64,000 bases of DNA from Janibacter indicus (lineage in GTDB: Bacteria > Actinomycetota > Actinomycetes > Actinomycetales > Dermatophilaceae). Position 1 is the first letter of the stretch. Every line of letters starts with the position of its first letter. The notes under the pieces are model-generated. The model was not told the DNA's origin. It saw only the letters and a list, made by a program, of their open reading frames with translations, and ran no database searches. The stretch covers positions 24,842 to 88,841 of the forward strand of contig NZ_FWXN01000013.1 of NCBI RefSeq assembly GCF_900176385.1. The letters are read 5' to 3'. Made by a program: the position numbers and the translations under genes. Shown piece by piece: positions 1 to 7,101 of this stretch.

Positions 1-1338
1 CTCGCGGGAGATCGCGCGCAGGACGTCGAGGGCGTTGACATTGCCCGAGCCCTCCCAGATCGAGTTGAGCGGCGCCTGCCGGTAGAGCCGGGCCATGCCG
101 TGGTCCTCGACGTAGCCGTTGCCACCGAGGCACTCCAGGGCCTCCGCGACGAAGGGGGAGGTCCGCTTGCAGACCCAGTACTTGCCGACCGCGACGCCGA
201 GCCGGGTCAGCTCGGTGTCGTCCTCGTCGAGGGCGTGGGCGAGTCGCAGCCCGAGGAGGGTGGCCGCCTCCGACTCGAGCGCGAGGTCGGTGAGCACGTT
301 GCGCATGAGCGGCTGGTCGACGAGCAACACCCCGAAGGCCCGACGGTGCCGGGTGTGGTGGACCGCCCGCGTCAGCGCCGCGCGCATGGTGCCGGCGGAG
401 CCGAGCACGCAGTCGAGCCGGGTGGCCGAGACCATGTCGATGATCGTGCGCACCCCGCGCCCCTCCTCGCCGACGAGCGCGCCCCAGGTGCCGTCGAGCT
501 CGATCTCCGAGGAGGCATTGGACCGGTCGCCGAGCTTGTCCTTCAGGCGCTGCAGGGCGAAGGGGTTGCGCGTGCCGTCCTCGAGCACCCGCGGCACGAG
601 GAAGCAGCTCGGCGGAGCGTCCTCGGCGGTCTTGGCCAGGACGAGGAAGACATCGCTCATCGGTGCGGAGCAGAACCACTTGTGCCCGGTGAGCCGGTAG
701 GTCTCGCCGGTCAGCGGACCACCGGGGGTGCGCACGGCGAGGGTGGAGTTGGCCCGGACGTCGGAGCCGCCCTGCTTCTCGGTCATGCCCATGCCGGCGA
801 TGGCGCCCGCCTTGGTGCCCACCTCGCGCAGGCCGAAGTCGTAGTCGCGGGAGGCGAGCTTGGGCGTCCACCGGTCGGCCAGCTCGGGGGAGTGGCGAAG
901 GGCGGGGACCGCGGCGTTGGTCATGGTGATCGGGCAGATGTGCCCCGGCTCGACCTGACTCCACGTGAGGAAGGCCGCGGCGCGGGTCACGTGCGCCCCG
1001 CTGCCGGACGGTTGGGTCCACGGGACCGCCGTCAGGCCGGCCGCCGCTGCGTGCCCCATGAGGGCGTGCCACGCGGGGTCGAACTCGACCTCGTCGATGC
1101 GGTGGCCCCAGCGATCGTGGGTCACGAGGCGGGGGATGTTGCGCTGGGCGCGGTCGGCCAGCTCGGCGGCCTCGTCGGATCCGGCGAGTCGGCCGAGCGC
1201 GGACAGCTCGCTGGTGGTCACGGCAAGGTGCTCGTCGGGGACCCAGCGATCGACGCCCTGTGCGACGACGGGATCGCTCGCGAAGACGTCGTGACCCCCG
1301 TAGGGCGGGACCTGGTTGGTGACCTCGTGCGTCGGCAT
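1..1338 (-). CDS. aidB: AidB-like acyl-CoA dehydrogenase, 3-prime end outside window
   Basis: Flavin-dependent acyl-CoA dehydrogenase-family protein of the AidB branch, known in E. coli as part of the adaptive response to DNA alkylation. The gene reads leftwards from ATG at 1336-1338; 446 codons are visible and about 95 residues of the usual ~540 lie beyond the left edge. The N terminus MPTHEVTNQVPPYGGHDVF is typical of AidB rather than of catabolic acyl-CoA dehydrogenases. Near the left edge the frame reads CLGGNGYVE and LNSIWEGSGNV, conserved around the flavin and C-terminal region. Two alkylation-repair genes (tag, ogt) lie within 9 kb, which fits a repair role, but a function in acyl-CoA metabolism cannot be excluded. 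Confidence 0.85.
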   Translation of the reverse strand, partial: MPTHEVTNQVPPYGGHDVFASDPVVAQGVDRWVPDEHLAVTTSELSALGRLAGSDEAAELADRAQRNIPRLVTHDRWGHRIDEVEFDPAWHALMGHAAAAGLTAVPWTQPSGSGAHVTRAAAFLTWSQVEPGHICPITMTNAAVPALRHSPELADRWTPKLASRDYDFGLREVGTKAGAIAGMGMTEKQGGSDVRANSTLAVRTPGGPLTGETYRLTGHKWFCSAPMSDVFLVLAKTAEDAPPSCFLVPRVLEDGTRNPFALQRLKDKLGDRSNASSEIELDGTWGALVGEEGRGVRTIIDMVSATRLDCVLGSAGTMRAALTRAVHHTRHRRAFGVLLVDQPLMRNVLTDLALESEAATLLGLRLAHALDEDDTELTRLGVAVGKYWVCKRTSPFVAEALECLGGNGYVEDHGMARLYRQAPLNSIWEGSGNVNALDVLRAISRE

Positions 1339-1393
1339 GACCGCACGATACGACCCCGCGCGAGGGTGGCGAGGGGAGGTCCGGACCCTCGGT

Positions 1394-1423
1394 TTGGAAT
1401 CTGTGCCCGAGGTGGGCTAATCT
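1394..1423 (+). promoter_or_regulatory. Predicted promoter of first tRNA-Gly/tRNA-Val pair
   Basis: TTGGAA at 1394-1399 and TAATCT at 1418-1423, 18 bp apart, fit a housekeeping sigma promoter. The predicted transcript start is about 30 bases before the tRNA-Gly gene. The second tRNA-Gly has a very similar arrangement (see 1725-1754). Confidence 0.5.
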
Positions 1424-1459
1424 CGCCCAGCGCGGTCAGCAGCGATGCCGACCGCGAGT

Positions 1460-1532
1460 GCGGATGTAGCTCAGTTGGTAGAGCGCAACCTTGCCAAGGT
1501 TGAGGTCGCCGGTTCGAGCCCGGTCATCCGCT
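1460..1532 (+). tRNA. tRNA-Gly (GCC)
   Basis: Acceptor arms GCGGATG and CATCCGC pair perfectly; the anticodon loop is TTGCCAA, anticodon GCC. It has T-loop GTTCGAGCC and discriminator T1532; CCA is not encoded. An identical copy lies at 1798-1870. Confidence 0.95.
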
Positions 1533-1563
1533 CTGATGGCGCCACCCCGGTGGCGCCGTCCCC

Positions 1564-1635
1564 GGGCGATTGGCGCAGCGGTAGCGCGCTTCCTTGACAC
1601 GGAAGAGGTCACTGGTTCAAACCCAGTATCGCCCA
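1564..1635 (+). tRNA. tRNA-Val (GAC)
   Basis: Acceptor arms GGGCGAT and ATCGCCC pair; the anticodon loop TTGACAC gives GAC. It lies 31 bases after tRNA-Gly and is probably co-transcribed with it. After discriminator A1635 the genome reads CCG, so the CCA end must be added, unlike the second copy at 1993-2064. Confidence 0.95.
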
Positions 1636-1648
1636 CCGGAGGTCCTTG

Positions 1649-1678
1649 GGCCCCGGACTGCGAGAGCGGTCCGGGGCC
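1649..1678 (+). terminator. Hairpin terminator after tRNA-Val
   Basis: Arms GGCCCCGGAC (1649-1658) and GTCCGGGGCC (1669-1678) pair perfectly around the loop TGCGAGAGCG. CTTCG follows, without a U tract. The same loop recurs in the hairpin at 2075-2112. Confidence 0.7.
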
Positions 1679-1724
1679 TTCGTCGTGCCCGCTCGGTGCC
1701 CTGCGCCACGCTGAAGGGGGTCGG

Positions 1725-1754
1725 TTGGGAGAGTCGGCGGTCCATGGGTTAATG
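1725..1754 (+). promoter_or_regulatory. Predicted promoter of second tRNA cluster (Gly-Cys-Val)
   Basis: TTGGGA at 1725-1730 and TTAATG at 1749-1754 with 18 bp between, like the first tRNA promoter at 1394-1423. The predicted start is about 35 bases before the second tRNA-Gly. Confidence 0.45.
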
Positions 1755-1797
1755 TTTCTCCTCGTGCCCCGCGTTACAACGCGACCTAGCGGGGCGT

Positions 1798-1870
1798 GCG
1801 GATGTAGCTCAGTTGGTAGAGCGCAACCTTGCCAAGGTTGAGGTCGCCGGTTCGAGCCCGGTCATCCGCT
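1798..1870 (+). tRNA. tRNA-Gly (GCC), second copy
   Basis: Identical over its full 73 bases to the gene at 1460-1532, with anticodon GCC. It heads a Gly-Cys-Val cluster; the duplicated tRNA-Gly and tRNA-Val suggest local duplication. Confidence 0.95.
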
Positions 1871-1895
1871 CAGAAGGTTGATAGCCACCTTCGGT

Positions 1896-1966
1896 GGTGG
1901 AGTGGCCGAGAGGCGAGGCAACGGCCTGCAAAGCCGTCTACACGGGTTCAAATCCCGTCTCCACCT
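1896..1966 (+). tRNA. tRNA-Cys (GCA)
   Basis: Acceptor arms GGTGGAG and CTCCACC pair. The anticodon loop CTGCAAA gives GCA. It is 71 bases long with discriminator T1966 and no encoded CCA. It lies between the second Gly and Val genes. Confidence 0.95.
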
Positions 1967-1992
1967 CGACCATGCAGTCAGCTGCATGACCC

Positions 1993-2064
1993 GGGCGATT
2001 GGCGCAGCGGTAGCGCGCTTCCTTGACACGGAAGAGGTCACTGGTTCAAACCCAGTATCGCCCA
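1993..2064 (+). tRNA. tRNA-Val (GAC), second copy
   Basis: Same sequence as the copy at 1564-1635, but CCA is encoded after discriminator A2064 (2065-2067). It is the last gene of the tRNA cluster and is followed directly by a hairpin terminator. Confidence 0.95.
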
Positions 2065-2074
2065 CCAGCACCCC

Positions 2075-2112
2075 CGAAGGCCCCGAACTGCGAGAGCGGT
2101 CCGGGGCCTTCG
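2075..2112 (+). terminator. Hairpin terminator of tRNA cluster
   Basis: Arms CGAAGGCCCCG and CGGGGCCTTCG, extended by AC/GT across one mismatch, around the loop TGCGAGAGCG also used at 1649-1678. A related hairpin follows tRNA-Val(CAC) at 7049-7088. Confidence 0.75.
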
Positions 2113-2151
2113 TCGTGCCACGGCGCCCCACGATTTCCGGGTGACCCGAGA

Positions 2152-2196
2152 AACTGCCCCTTCGCATGGGTTTCAAACTCTTGCGAAGGGGCAGTT
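2152..2196. repeat. Inverted repeat carrying CCCCTTCG motif in both arms
   Basis: AACTGCCCCTTCGCA (2152-2166) is perfectly complementary to 2182-2196, with a 15-base loop. It lies between the tRNA cluster and the PH-domain gene, both rightward. It could be a second terminator, or a paired copy of the octamer that is abundant in this window. Confidence 0.7.
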
Positions 2197-2264
2197 CCTC
2201 TTGCTGAGCTGTCCTCGTCAGCCGCAACCGGCCCCGTCCGCGTCGGCGGTGGCAGGATGCGTCC

Positions 2265-2804
2265 ATGGCCCTCAAGGACAAGCACCTCGCCGACGGCGAG
2301 GAGATCCGGCTCGACCTGCGCACCCACTGGAAGGCCCTCGTCGGACCCCTGGTGCTCCTCGTCCTCCTCGTCGCCTTCGTGGCGGCGGCCGCGGTGCTCA
2401 CCCGCGACAGCGACCAGCGCACGTGGATCGTGCTCGGCGTCGCCGTGGTGGCCCTGGCGCTGGCCGTGCCGGGGGTCCTCGTCCCTGTCTGGCGGTGGAA
2501 CTCCACGCGTTATGTCTTCACCAACCGTCGGGTGAGCAACCGCTACGGCCTGCTGACCAAGAGGGGGCGCGACATCCCCCTCTACCGGATCAACGACGTC
2601 GCCATCGAAAAGAGCGTGCTCGACCGCATGCTCGGCTGCGGCACGCTCGTCATCTCCGACGCGACGGACAAGGCCGGCATGGAGCTGCACGACGTGCCCC
2701 GCGTCGAGGGGGTGCAGGTCGAGCTGCAGAACCTGCTCTTCTCCGCCGACGACGGCAGCGACGACGGCGAGTGGCCACCCACGGAGCCGCGCCGCCGGCG
2801 GTGA
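2265..2804 (+). CDS. Membrane-anchored bacterial PH-domain protein
   Basis: 179-residue protein of the bPH2/YdbT-like (DUF304) type. Two hydrophobic segments at about residues 24-46 and 55-78 are followed by a pleckstrin-homology-like domain, recognisable by YVFTNRRVSNRYGLL and RDIPLYRINDVAIEKS and by a GTLVISDA strand. The role of this family is not established; the domain probably faces the cytoplasm. ATG at 2265 is preceded by AGGA 7 bases upstream. It appears to be a single-gene unit between the tRNA cluster and a convergent HTH gene, 45 bases from the latter's stop. Confidence 0.85.
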   Translation: MALKDKHLADGEEIRLDLRTHWKALVGPLVLLVLLVAFVAAAAVLTRDSDQRTWIVLGVAVVALALAVPGVLVPVWRWNSTRYVFTNRRVSNRYGLLTKRGRDIPLYRINDVAIEKSVLDRMLGCGTLVISDATDKAGMELHDVPRVEGVQVELQNLLFSADDGSDDGEWPPTEPRRRR

Positions 2805-2849
2805 CCGGGCCGTGGGTCCGGCGCCCGCCGGCCCGACCTACTCGCCGGC

Positions 2850-3704
2850 TCACCACTGCCAGGTGAAGCCGAAGGCGCCCGGGCCGGCGTCCTCGAGGAC
2901 GATCGACGCCCGACGGTCGTCGTCGAGGGTCACGGCCCCGCCGAGGACCAGCTGACCCCCGGGTGGGCACCCGACCCGCGTGATCGCGGCCGGTGGGACC
3001 TCGAACTCCACCGACACGACGACCGACCGGGCCGTGTGGGGCGGACCCCAGACGAAGCCGTCGCTGTCACCCAGGTCGGCGTCCGGTGCCACCTCGTCGA
3101 TGATCTGGTACGCGTAGGCGTGCATCTCCCCCTTCGCCAGACGGCGGGGGAGACCCACCTCGAAGACGACGACATTGCTGTCGGGGAAGTCGTGTCGGCC
3201 CAGCAGGGAGCACCCGAGCAGCGGGACGAAGCGCATGTCCGCCGCGCACGTCGTCTCGTCGCCGCCCTGGACGCTGAAGACCCGCTCGAGGCCGTCCTCG
3301 ACGGCGGCGATGGAGGTGTGGCACCCGGTGCGGGTGATGCGGCGGTTGGCCGCGACGCTCGTGCGCCACACCTGGCTGATGACGCGGTAGGCGCCCAGCG
3401 AGAGGCGGGTCAGGGCGTCGATCTGCTCGAGCTCGCTGAGCCCGGGGTCGAGCAGGTCCTCGAAGGTGATGAGCCGTTCGGTCGCCCAGGCGTGCATGAA
3501 CTCGGTCTGCTCCTGGGGCGTGAGGCCGAGCGCGACGGCGATCTGCTGCAGCGTGGCGATCTGCGGGGTGAGGATCTCACCGCGCTCGAGGCCACGGATG
3601 GTCCGCACGCTCACTCCGGAGCGGTCGCTGAGGGCGCCCTGGGTCAGGCCCTCCTCGCGGCGGACCCGACGTAGCCACGCGCCTCCCCGTGCTGCCCGAC
3701 TCAT
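2850..3704 (-). CDS. XRE-family HTH transcriptional regulator
   Basis: 284-residue protein with an N-terminal Cro/C1 helix-turn-helix at about residues 12-66 (TQGALSDRSGVSVRTIRGLE, then TLQQIAVALGLTPQEQ). The remaining ~200 residues do not match a ligand-binding domain I recognise; they are rich in short beta-like stretches and contain several Cys and His. ATG at 3702-3704 was chosen because the frame upstream loses the normal codon pattern and crosses the intergenic hairpin. The gene faces a MmcQ-like gene across a 247-base divergent promoter region. Its targets are unknown. Confidence 0.8.
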   Translation of the reverse strand: MSRAARGGAWLRRVRREEGLTQGALSDRSGVSVRTIRGLERGEILTPQIATLQQIAVALGLTPQEQTEFMHAWATERLITFEDLLDPGLSELEQIDALTRLSLGAYRVISQVWRTSVAANRRITRTGCHTSIAAVEDGLERVFSVQGGDETTCAADMRFVPLLGCSLLGRHDFPDSNVVVFEVGLPRRLAKGEMHAYAYQIIDEVAPDADLGDSDGFVWGPPHTARSVVVSVEFEVPPAAITRVGCPPGGQLVLGGAVTLDDDRRASIVLEDAGPGAFGFTWQW

Positions 3705-3761
3705 GGTCCAAGGGTGCACCAGCGGCGGCTCCGGTGGGGCGCAGACCACACCCCCCGGCAT

Positions 3762-3805
3762 GTCGAAGGGGGCCGCTCCCGGCGTCGGGAACGGCCCCCT
3801 TCGAC
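3762..3805. repeat. Imperfect inverted repeat in divergent promoter region
   Basis: GTCGAAGGGGGCCG (3762-3775) pairs with 3792-3805, and the inner TCCCG/CGGGA extends the stem past one mismatch. Both arms carry the abundant CGAAGGGG octamer. It lies between the divergent XRE regulator and MmcQ-like genes, so it is better placed for an operator than for a terminator. Confidence 0.7.
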
Positions 3806-3951
3806 GATCTCCCCCGGAGCGATGTACTGGTGCGTACCCAACGGTAGGTCTGTGGCCGCGGTGGACTCCAGTGATGTCGGCAAGGTTGCCGCTGGATTGC
3901 CGCTTGTGCGGACCGCCACGGAGTAGGAGGGCCATGCCTACTGTGGAGCGC

Positions 3952-4356
3952 ATGGCGCACCCCCTGATGTTCGACGACGACGATCCGTTGCTGGCGCGCG
4001 TCCGCGGGCTGGCCCTCGCACTGCCCGGCAGCGACGAAAAGTTCAGCCACGGGCACCCCGCCTTCTTCACGACCAAGGTCTTCGCCTACTACGGCGGCTC
4101 GATCAAGGTCGACGGGCAGTACGAGCAGCACGGCACCTCGCTCGTCGTCCAGCCGGACGAGGAGGAGGCCCGCGCGCTCCTGCAGGACCCCCGCTGCTAC
4201 CGGCCGGCCTACCTCGGGCCGAGCGGGTGGGTCGGTCTCGACCTCGACGACGGCACCGACTGGGACGAGGTCGCCGAGCTGCTCGAGATCTCCTACCGGC
4301 GCACCGCCGGCACGCGGCTCGTCACCCGCCTCGACGCGGAGCGCGGAGCCGACTGA
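3952..4356 (+). CDS. MmcQ/YjbR-family protein
   Basis: 134-residue small alpha/beta protein of the MmcQ/YjbR family, whose CyaY-like fold has been linked to DNA binding but whose role is unknown. Recognisable stretches are ALALPGSDEKFSHGHPAFF and TTKVFAYYGG, then LGPSGWVGLDLDDGTDW near the end. ATG 3952 (MAHPLMFDDDDP) gives the typical family start. An in-frame ATG at 3934 has AGGAGG only 3 bases upstream and would add six residues. The next gene, pabB, starts 21 bases downstream, so the two may be co-transcribed. Confidence 0.8.
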   Translation: MAHPLMFDDDDPLLARVRGLALALPGSDEKFSHGHPAFFTTKVFAYYGGSIKVDGQYEQHGTSLVVQPDEEEARALLQDPRCYRPAYLGPSGWVGLDLDDGTDWDEVAELLEISYRRTAGTRLVTRLDAERGAD

Positions 4357-4377
4357 CCCGCCGCCTATCCTCGTCGC

Positions 4378-5400
4378 GTGGAGTTCGCGCGCTTCGGGTC
4401 GACGACGTGGTGGGACCCGGTCGAGGTCAGCCACGACCCGGCCGACCTCGAGCGTGGCCGGTGGGCCGTCGTGGTGACCTTTGAGGGCGAGCTGACCGCC
4501 GTGCGCTTCGCGCGTCGGGACGAAGGGGGGAGCGCCCCCGGTGACGCGGCCTGCTGGCCGGCGGTCACGGACTGGAGCCCGTCGCTCGACCGAGCCACCT
4601 ACGTCGCAGGGGTCGAGGAGGTCCGCCGCCGCATCGCGGCCGGCACGGTCTACCAGGTCAACCTCACGACGGTGCTCTCGGCGCCGCTGCCCGATGACGC
4701 CCGGCTGCCCGATCTCGCTGCGCGGCTCGCGGCCGGCAACCCCGCCCCCTTCGCCGGGGTCGTGCACGTGCCCTCCGCCGGCGTCGACGTCGTCACGGCC
4801 TCGCCCGAGCGCTACCTGACCCGCACGGGGGACCGGATCGTGTCGAGCCCGATCAAGGGGACCGCGCCGACGGTCGAGCAGATGCTCACCAAGGACGTCG
4901 CGGAGAACGTCATGATCGTCGACCTCGTCCGCAATGACCTGCAGCACGTGTGTGCTCCCGGCAGCGTCGTCGTCGAGCGGCTCTGCGGGCCGGAGGAGCA
5001 CCCCGGGCTGGTGCACTTCGTGAGCGATGTCGCCGGCGACCTGCGGTCCGGCACGACGTGGGCGGAGGTGCTCGACGCGAGCTTCCCGCCCGGGTCGGTG
5101 AGCGGGGCCCCGAAGTCGAGCGCCCTCACCGCCATCGCCGACATCGAGCCGGTGCCGCGCGGTCCCTACTGCGGTGCGGTGGGCTGGGTCGACGCCGATC
5201 ATCCTGACGGTCCGCGCGGGGAACTCGCCGTGGGGATCCGCACGTTCTGGACTGCGACGGACCCCGACGGGGTGCGTCGGCTGCGCTTCGGCACCGGGGC
5301 GGGCATCACATGGGCATCCGACCCGGAGGGGGAATGGCGTGAGGGCGAGCTCAAGGCCCGTGTCCTCGTCGGGCTGGCATCTGGAAGAGTGGTGACATGA
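4378..5400 (+). CDS. pabB: Aminodeoxychorismate synthase component I-like chorismate-binding enzyme
   Basis: Converts chorismate with ammonia to 4-amino-4-deoxychorismate on the route to p-aminobenzoate and folate. The 340-residue protein holds the chorismate-binding domain: VYQVNLT (91-97), ASPERYL (141-147), SSPIKGT, ENVMIVDLVRNDL (176-188), FPPGSVSGAPK (236-246) and GPYCGAVGW (262-270). It is shorter than the ~450-residue E. coli PabB, with a reduced N-terminal domain and no glutaminase domain. The start is GTG 4378. Its stop overlaps the pabC-like start as ATGA, indicating translational coupling. The class IV aminotransferase next door argues for PabB over anthranilate or isochorismate synthase. 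Confidence 0.88.
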   Translation: MEFARFGSTTWWDPVEVSHDPADLERGRWAVVVTFEGELTAVRFARRDEGGSAPGDAACWPAVTDWSPSLDRATYVAGVEEVRRRIAAGTVYQVNLTTVLSAPLPDDARLPDLAARLAAGNPAPFAGVVHVPSAGVDVVTASPERYLTRTGDRIVSSPIKGTAPTVEQMLTKDVAENVMIVDLVRNDLQHVCAPGSVVVERLCGPEEHPGLVHFVSDVAGDLRSGTTWAEVLDASFPPGSVSGAPKSSALTAIADIEPVPRGPYCGAVGWVDADHPDGPRGELAVGIRTFWTATDPDGVRRLRFGTGAGITWASDPEGEWREGELKARVLVGLASGRVVT

Positions 5401-6245
5401 GCAACGAGGTACGCGTCTGGGTCGACGGGGCGCTCGTCGCGGCGGACCAGCCGGCGCTGGCAGCTCTCGACCACGGGGTGACCGTGGGCGACGGCGCCTT
5501 CGAGACGTGCAAGATCGTCGACGGGCAAGTGTTCGCGGCCGACCGGCACTACGCCCGTCTCGACCGCACCCTCGCCGGGCTGGGGCTGCCCGCGGCGGAC
5601 CGCGACGTCATCGAGCAGGGCGTCGCCGCGGTGCTCGGGGCCGGCCCCACGATCGGCTTCGGCCGGCTGCGATACACCGTGACCGCCGGGCTGGGGCCGC
5701 TCGGCTCTGACCGGGGCGACAGCGGACTGACCTACATCGTCACCGCGGCGGAGGTTCCCCCCTTCGCCCCCAGCGTGGCGGTCGCGACCGTGCCCTGGAC
5801 CCGCAACGAGCGGGCCGCGACGGCGGGGCTCAAGACGACCTCCTACGCCGACAACGTCATCGCGCTCGCGCACGCCAAGGCCCGCGGGGCGTCGGAGGCG
5901 ATCTTCGGCAACAACCGCGGCGAGCTGTGCGAGGCGACCGGGAGCAACATCTTCGTCGTCGTCGACGGCGTGGTGCGCACACCCGCGCTGAGCAGCGCGC
6001 CATTGGCAGGCATCACCCGTGAGCTGACCGTCGAGTGGGCCCGCGCCGCCGGCATCGAGGTCGTCGAGGAGGCCCTGCCGATGTCCGTCCTCGAGACGTG
6101 CGACGAGGTCTTCCTCACCGGCACCACCCGCGACGTGCACCCGGTCCACCGGGTCGACGAGCGTGAGCTGCCGGCGCCCGGCCCCGTGACCACCCGCGTC
6201 CAGCAGGCCTGGGCCGCGGCGTCCGCGACCGAGATCAACCCCTGA
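5397..6245 (+). CDS. pabC: Class IV aminotransferase, probable aminodeoxychorismate lyase
   Basis: PLP-dependent fold-type IV enzyme of 282 residues. With pabB upstream the expected reaction is pyruvate elimination from aminodeoxychorismate to give p-aminobenzoate. The PLP lysine is K146 in AGLKTTSYADNV, followed by GELCEATGSNIF and the C-terminal EVFLTGTTRDVHPV typical of this fold. ATG 5397 overlaps the pabB stop by four bases. A branched-chain or D-amino acid aminotransferase role cannot be excluded from sequence alone, but the coupling favours folate synthesis. Confidence 0.87.
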   Translation: MSNEVRVWVDGALVAADQPALAALDHGVTVGDGAFETCKIVDGQVFAADRHYARLDRTLAGLGLPAADRDVIEQGVAAVLGAGPTIGFGRLRYTVTAGLGPLGSDRGDSGLTYIVTAAEVPPFAPSVAVATVPWTRNERAATAGLKTTSYADNVIALAHAKARGASEAIFGNNRGELCEATGSNIFVVVDGVVRTPALSSAPLAGITRELTVEWARAAGIEVVEEALPMSVLETCDEVFLTGTTRDVHPVHRVDERELPAPGPVTTRVQQAWAAASATEINP

Positions 6246-6259
6246 CCGGAGTGGAGACC

Positions 6260-6817
6260 ATGGCGGGGGACGTGGACACGACCAGCGAGACGGCTGGTCA
6301 GGGCAGGGACGCATCGGGGGCCCGAAGGGCCTACCGTGACGTGCGCCGCGAGCAGCACGCGATCGTGCGCCAGGAGCTGCTCGACCGCTTCGGCGAGGAC
6401 GGCCGGATCGACGCGCACGAGGACCCGATCCGCTGGCGACGGGCGCTGCGCACCAACCCGGTCACCGGGCCGCTCTACCGCGTCGTCATCGCGGTGCTCG
6501 GCTTGGCGCTGATCATCGCCGGCATCCCGATGGTGCCGCTCATCGGACCCGGGTGGGCGGTGATCTTCATCGGCCTCTTCCTGTGGAGCACGGAGTTCCT
6601 CTGGGCCCGACGGGTCACGCAGTTCGTCAAGGCGGAGGTCAAGGCCTTCGACCAGTACGCGCGGGCGCTGCCGTGGAAGGCGAAGATCCCGATGCTGTTG
6701 CTGTCTGCGGCCTTCGGCTGGCTCTGCTTCTACGTCGCGCTGCTCGTCACCGGCGTGCCGGACTGGACGCCGGACCTGGTCAAGGAGTACCTCGTGATGG
6801 TGCCCGGTTTGGAGTGA
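6260..6817 (+). CDS. TIGR02611-type PGPGW transmembrane protein
   Basis: 185-residue membrane protein. A charged cytoplasmic N terminus of ~60 residues is followed by two hydrophobic segments flanking IPMVPLIGPGWAVIFIGLF (the PGPGW-like signature) and a further pair near LLLSAAFGWLCFYVALLVTGV. The family is common in actinobacteria and has no assigned role. ATG 6260 was preferred over the in-frame GTG 6251 because GGAG at 6248-6251 lies 8 bases before it. It begins 14 bases after pabC, so it probably belongs to the same transcript. Confidence 0.82.
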   Translation: MAGDVDTTSETAGQGRDASGARRAYRDVRREQHAIVRQELLDRFGEDGRIDAHEDPIRWRRALRTNPVTGPLYRVVIAVLGLALIIAGIPMVPLIGPGWAVIFIGLFLWSTEFLWARRVTQFVKAEVKAFDQYARALPWKAKIPMLLLSAAFGWLCFYVALLVTGVPDWTPDLVKEYLVMVPGLE

Positions 6818-6826
6818 GGCCACTCG

Positions 6827-6870
6827 TTGGTCGAGGTGTGAGGAGCTCTGCGACGAGCCTCGAGACCCAA
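6827..6870. repeat. Imperfect palindromic intergenic element
   Basis: TTGGTCGAGG (6828-6837) is complementary to the right-hand CCTCGAGACCCAA block apart from a three-base insertion, around a GAGCTC-containing centre. From memory, related sequences built on GGTCTCGAGGCTCGTCGC recur as dispersed elements in several actinobacterial genomes; I cannot verify this here. It may terminate the pab operon. Confidence 0.5.
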
Positions 6871-6895
6871 GGCCGGTACCCGCGAAGAGAGCCGA

Positions 6896-6926
6896 TTGGC
6901 ACCTTGGGGAGCCCGCCGGGTACTCT
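6896..6926 (+). promoter_or_regulatory. Predicted promoter of tRNA-Val (CAC)
   Basis: TTGGCA at 6896-6901 and TACTCT at 6921-6926, 19 bases apart. They lie 43 bases upstream of the tRNA and resemble the other tRNA promoters here, which carry TTGGAA and TTGGGA. Confidence 0.4.
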
Positions 6927-6968
6927 GCTCAGGTTGCCCGGCCGGGACGCTGGCTCGGGGAGCACCAC

Positions 6969-7042
6969 GGACGTATAGCTCAGTTGGTTAGAGCGTTCGC
7001 TTCACACGCGAAAGGTCAGGGGTTCGAGTCCCTTTACGTCCA
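6969..7042 (+). tRNA. tRNA-Val (CAC)
   Basis: Acceptor arms GGACGTA and TACGTCC pair. The anticodon loop TTCACAC gives CAC. CCA is encoded at 7043-7045. This isoacceptor reads GTG and complements the two GAC copies near 1.6 and 2.0 kb. Confidence 0.95.
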
Positions 7043-7048
7043 CCACCC

Positions 7049-7088
7049 CGAAGGCCCGAGACCCGCACCAGCAGGTCTCGGGCCTTCG
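7049..7088 (+). terminator. Terminator of tRNA-Val (CAC)
   Basis: Perfect 15-bp stem: CGAAGGCCCGAGACC (7049-7063) with 7074-7088, and a 10-base loop. It is followed by TCGTCGTGCC, as after the other tRNA terminators. It probably also stops the convergent tag gene. Confidence 0.8.
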
Positions 7089-7101
7089 TCGTGCCCGCGC
7101 C

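Noticed and set aside
100..1503. Rightward 467-codon frame over the aidB region
   Set aside because: It is antisense to the clear AidB-like protein and also runs through the tRNA-Gly gene.
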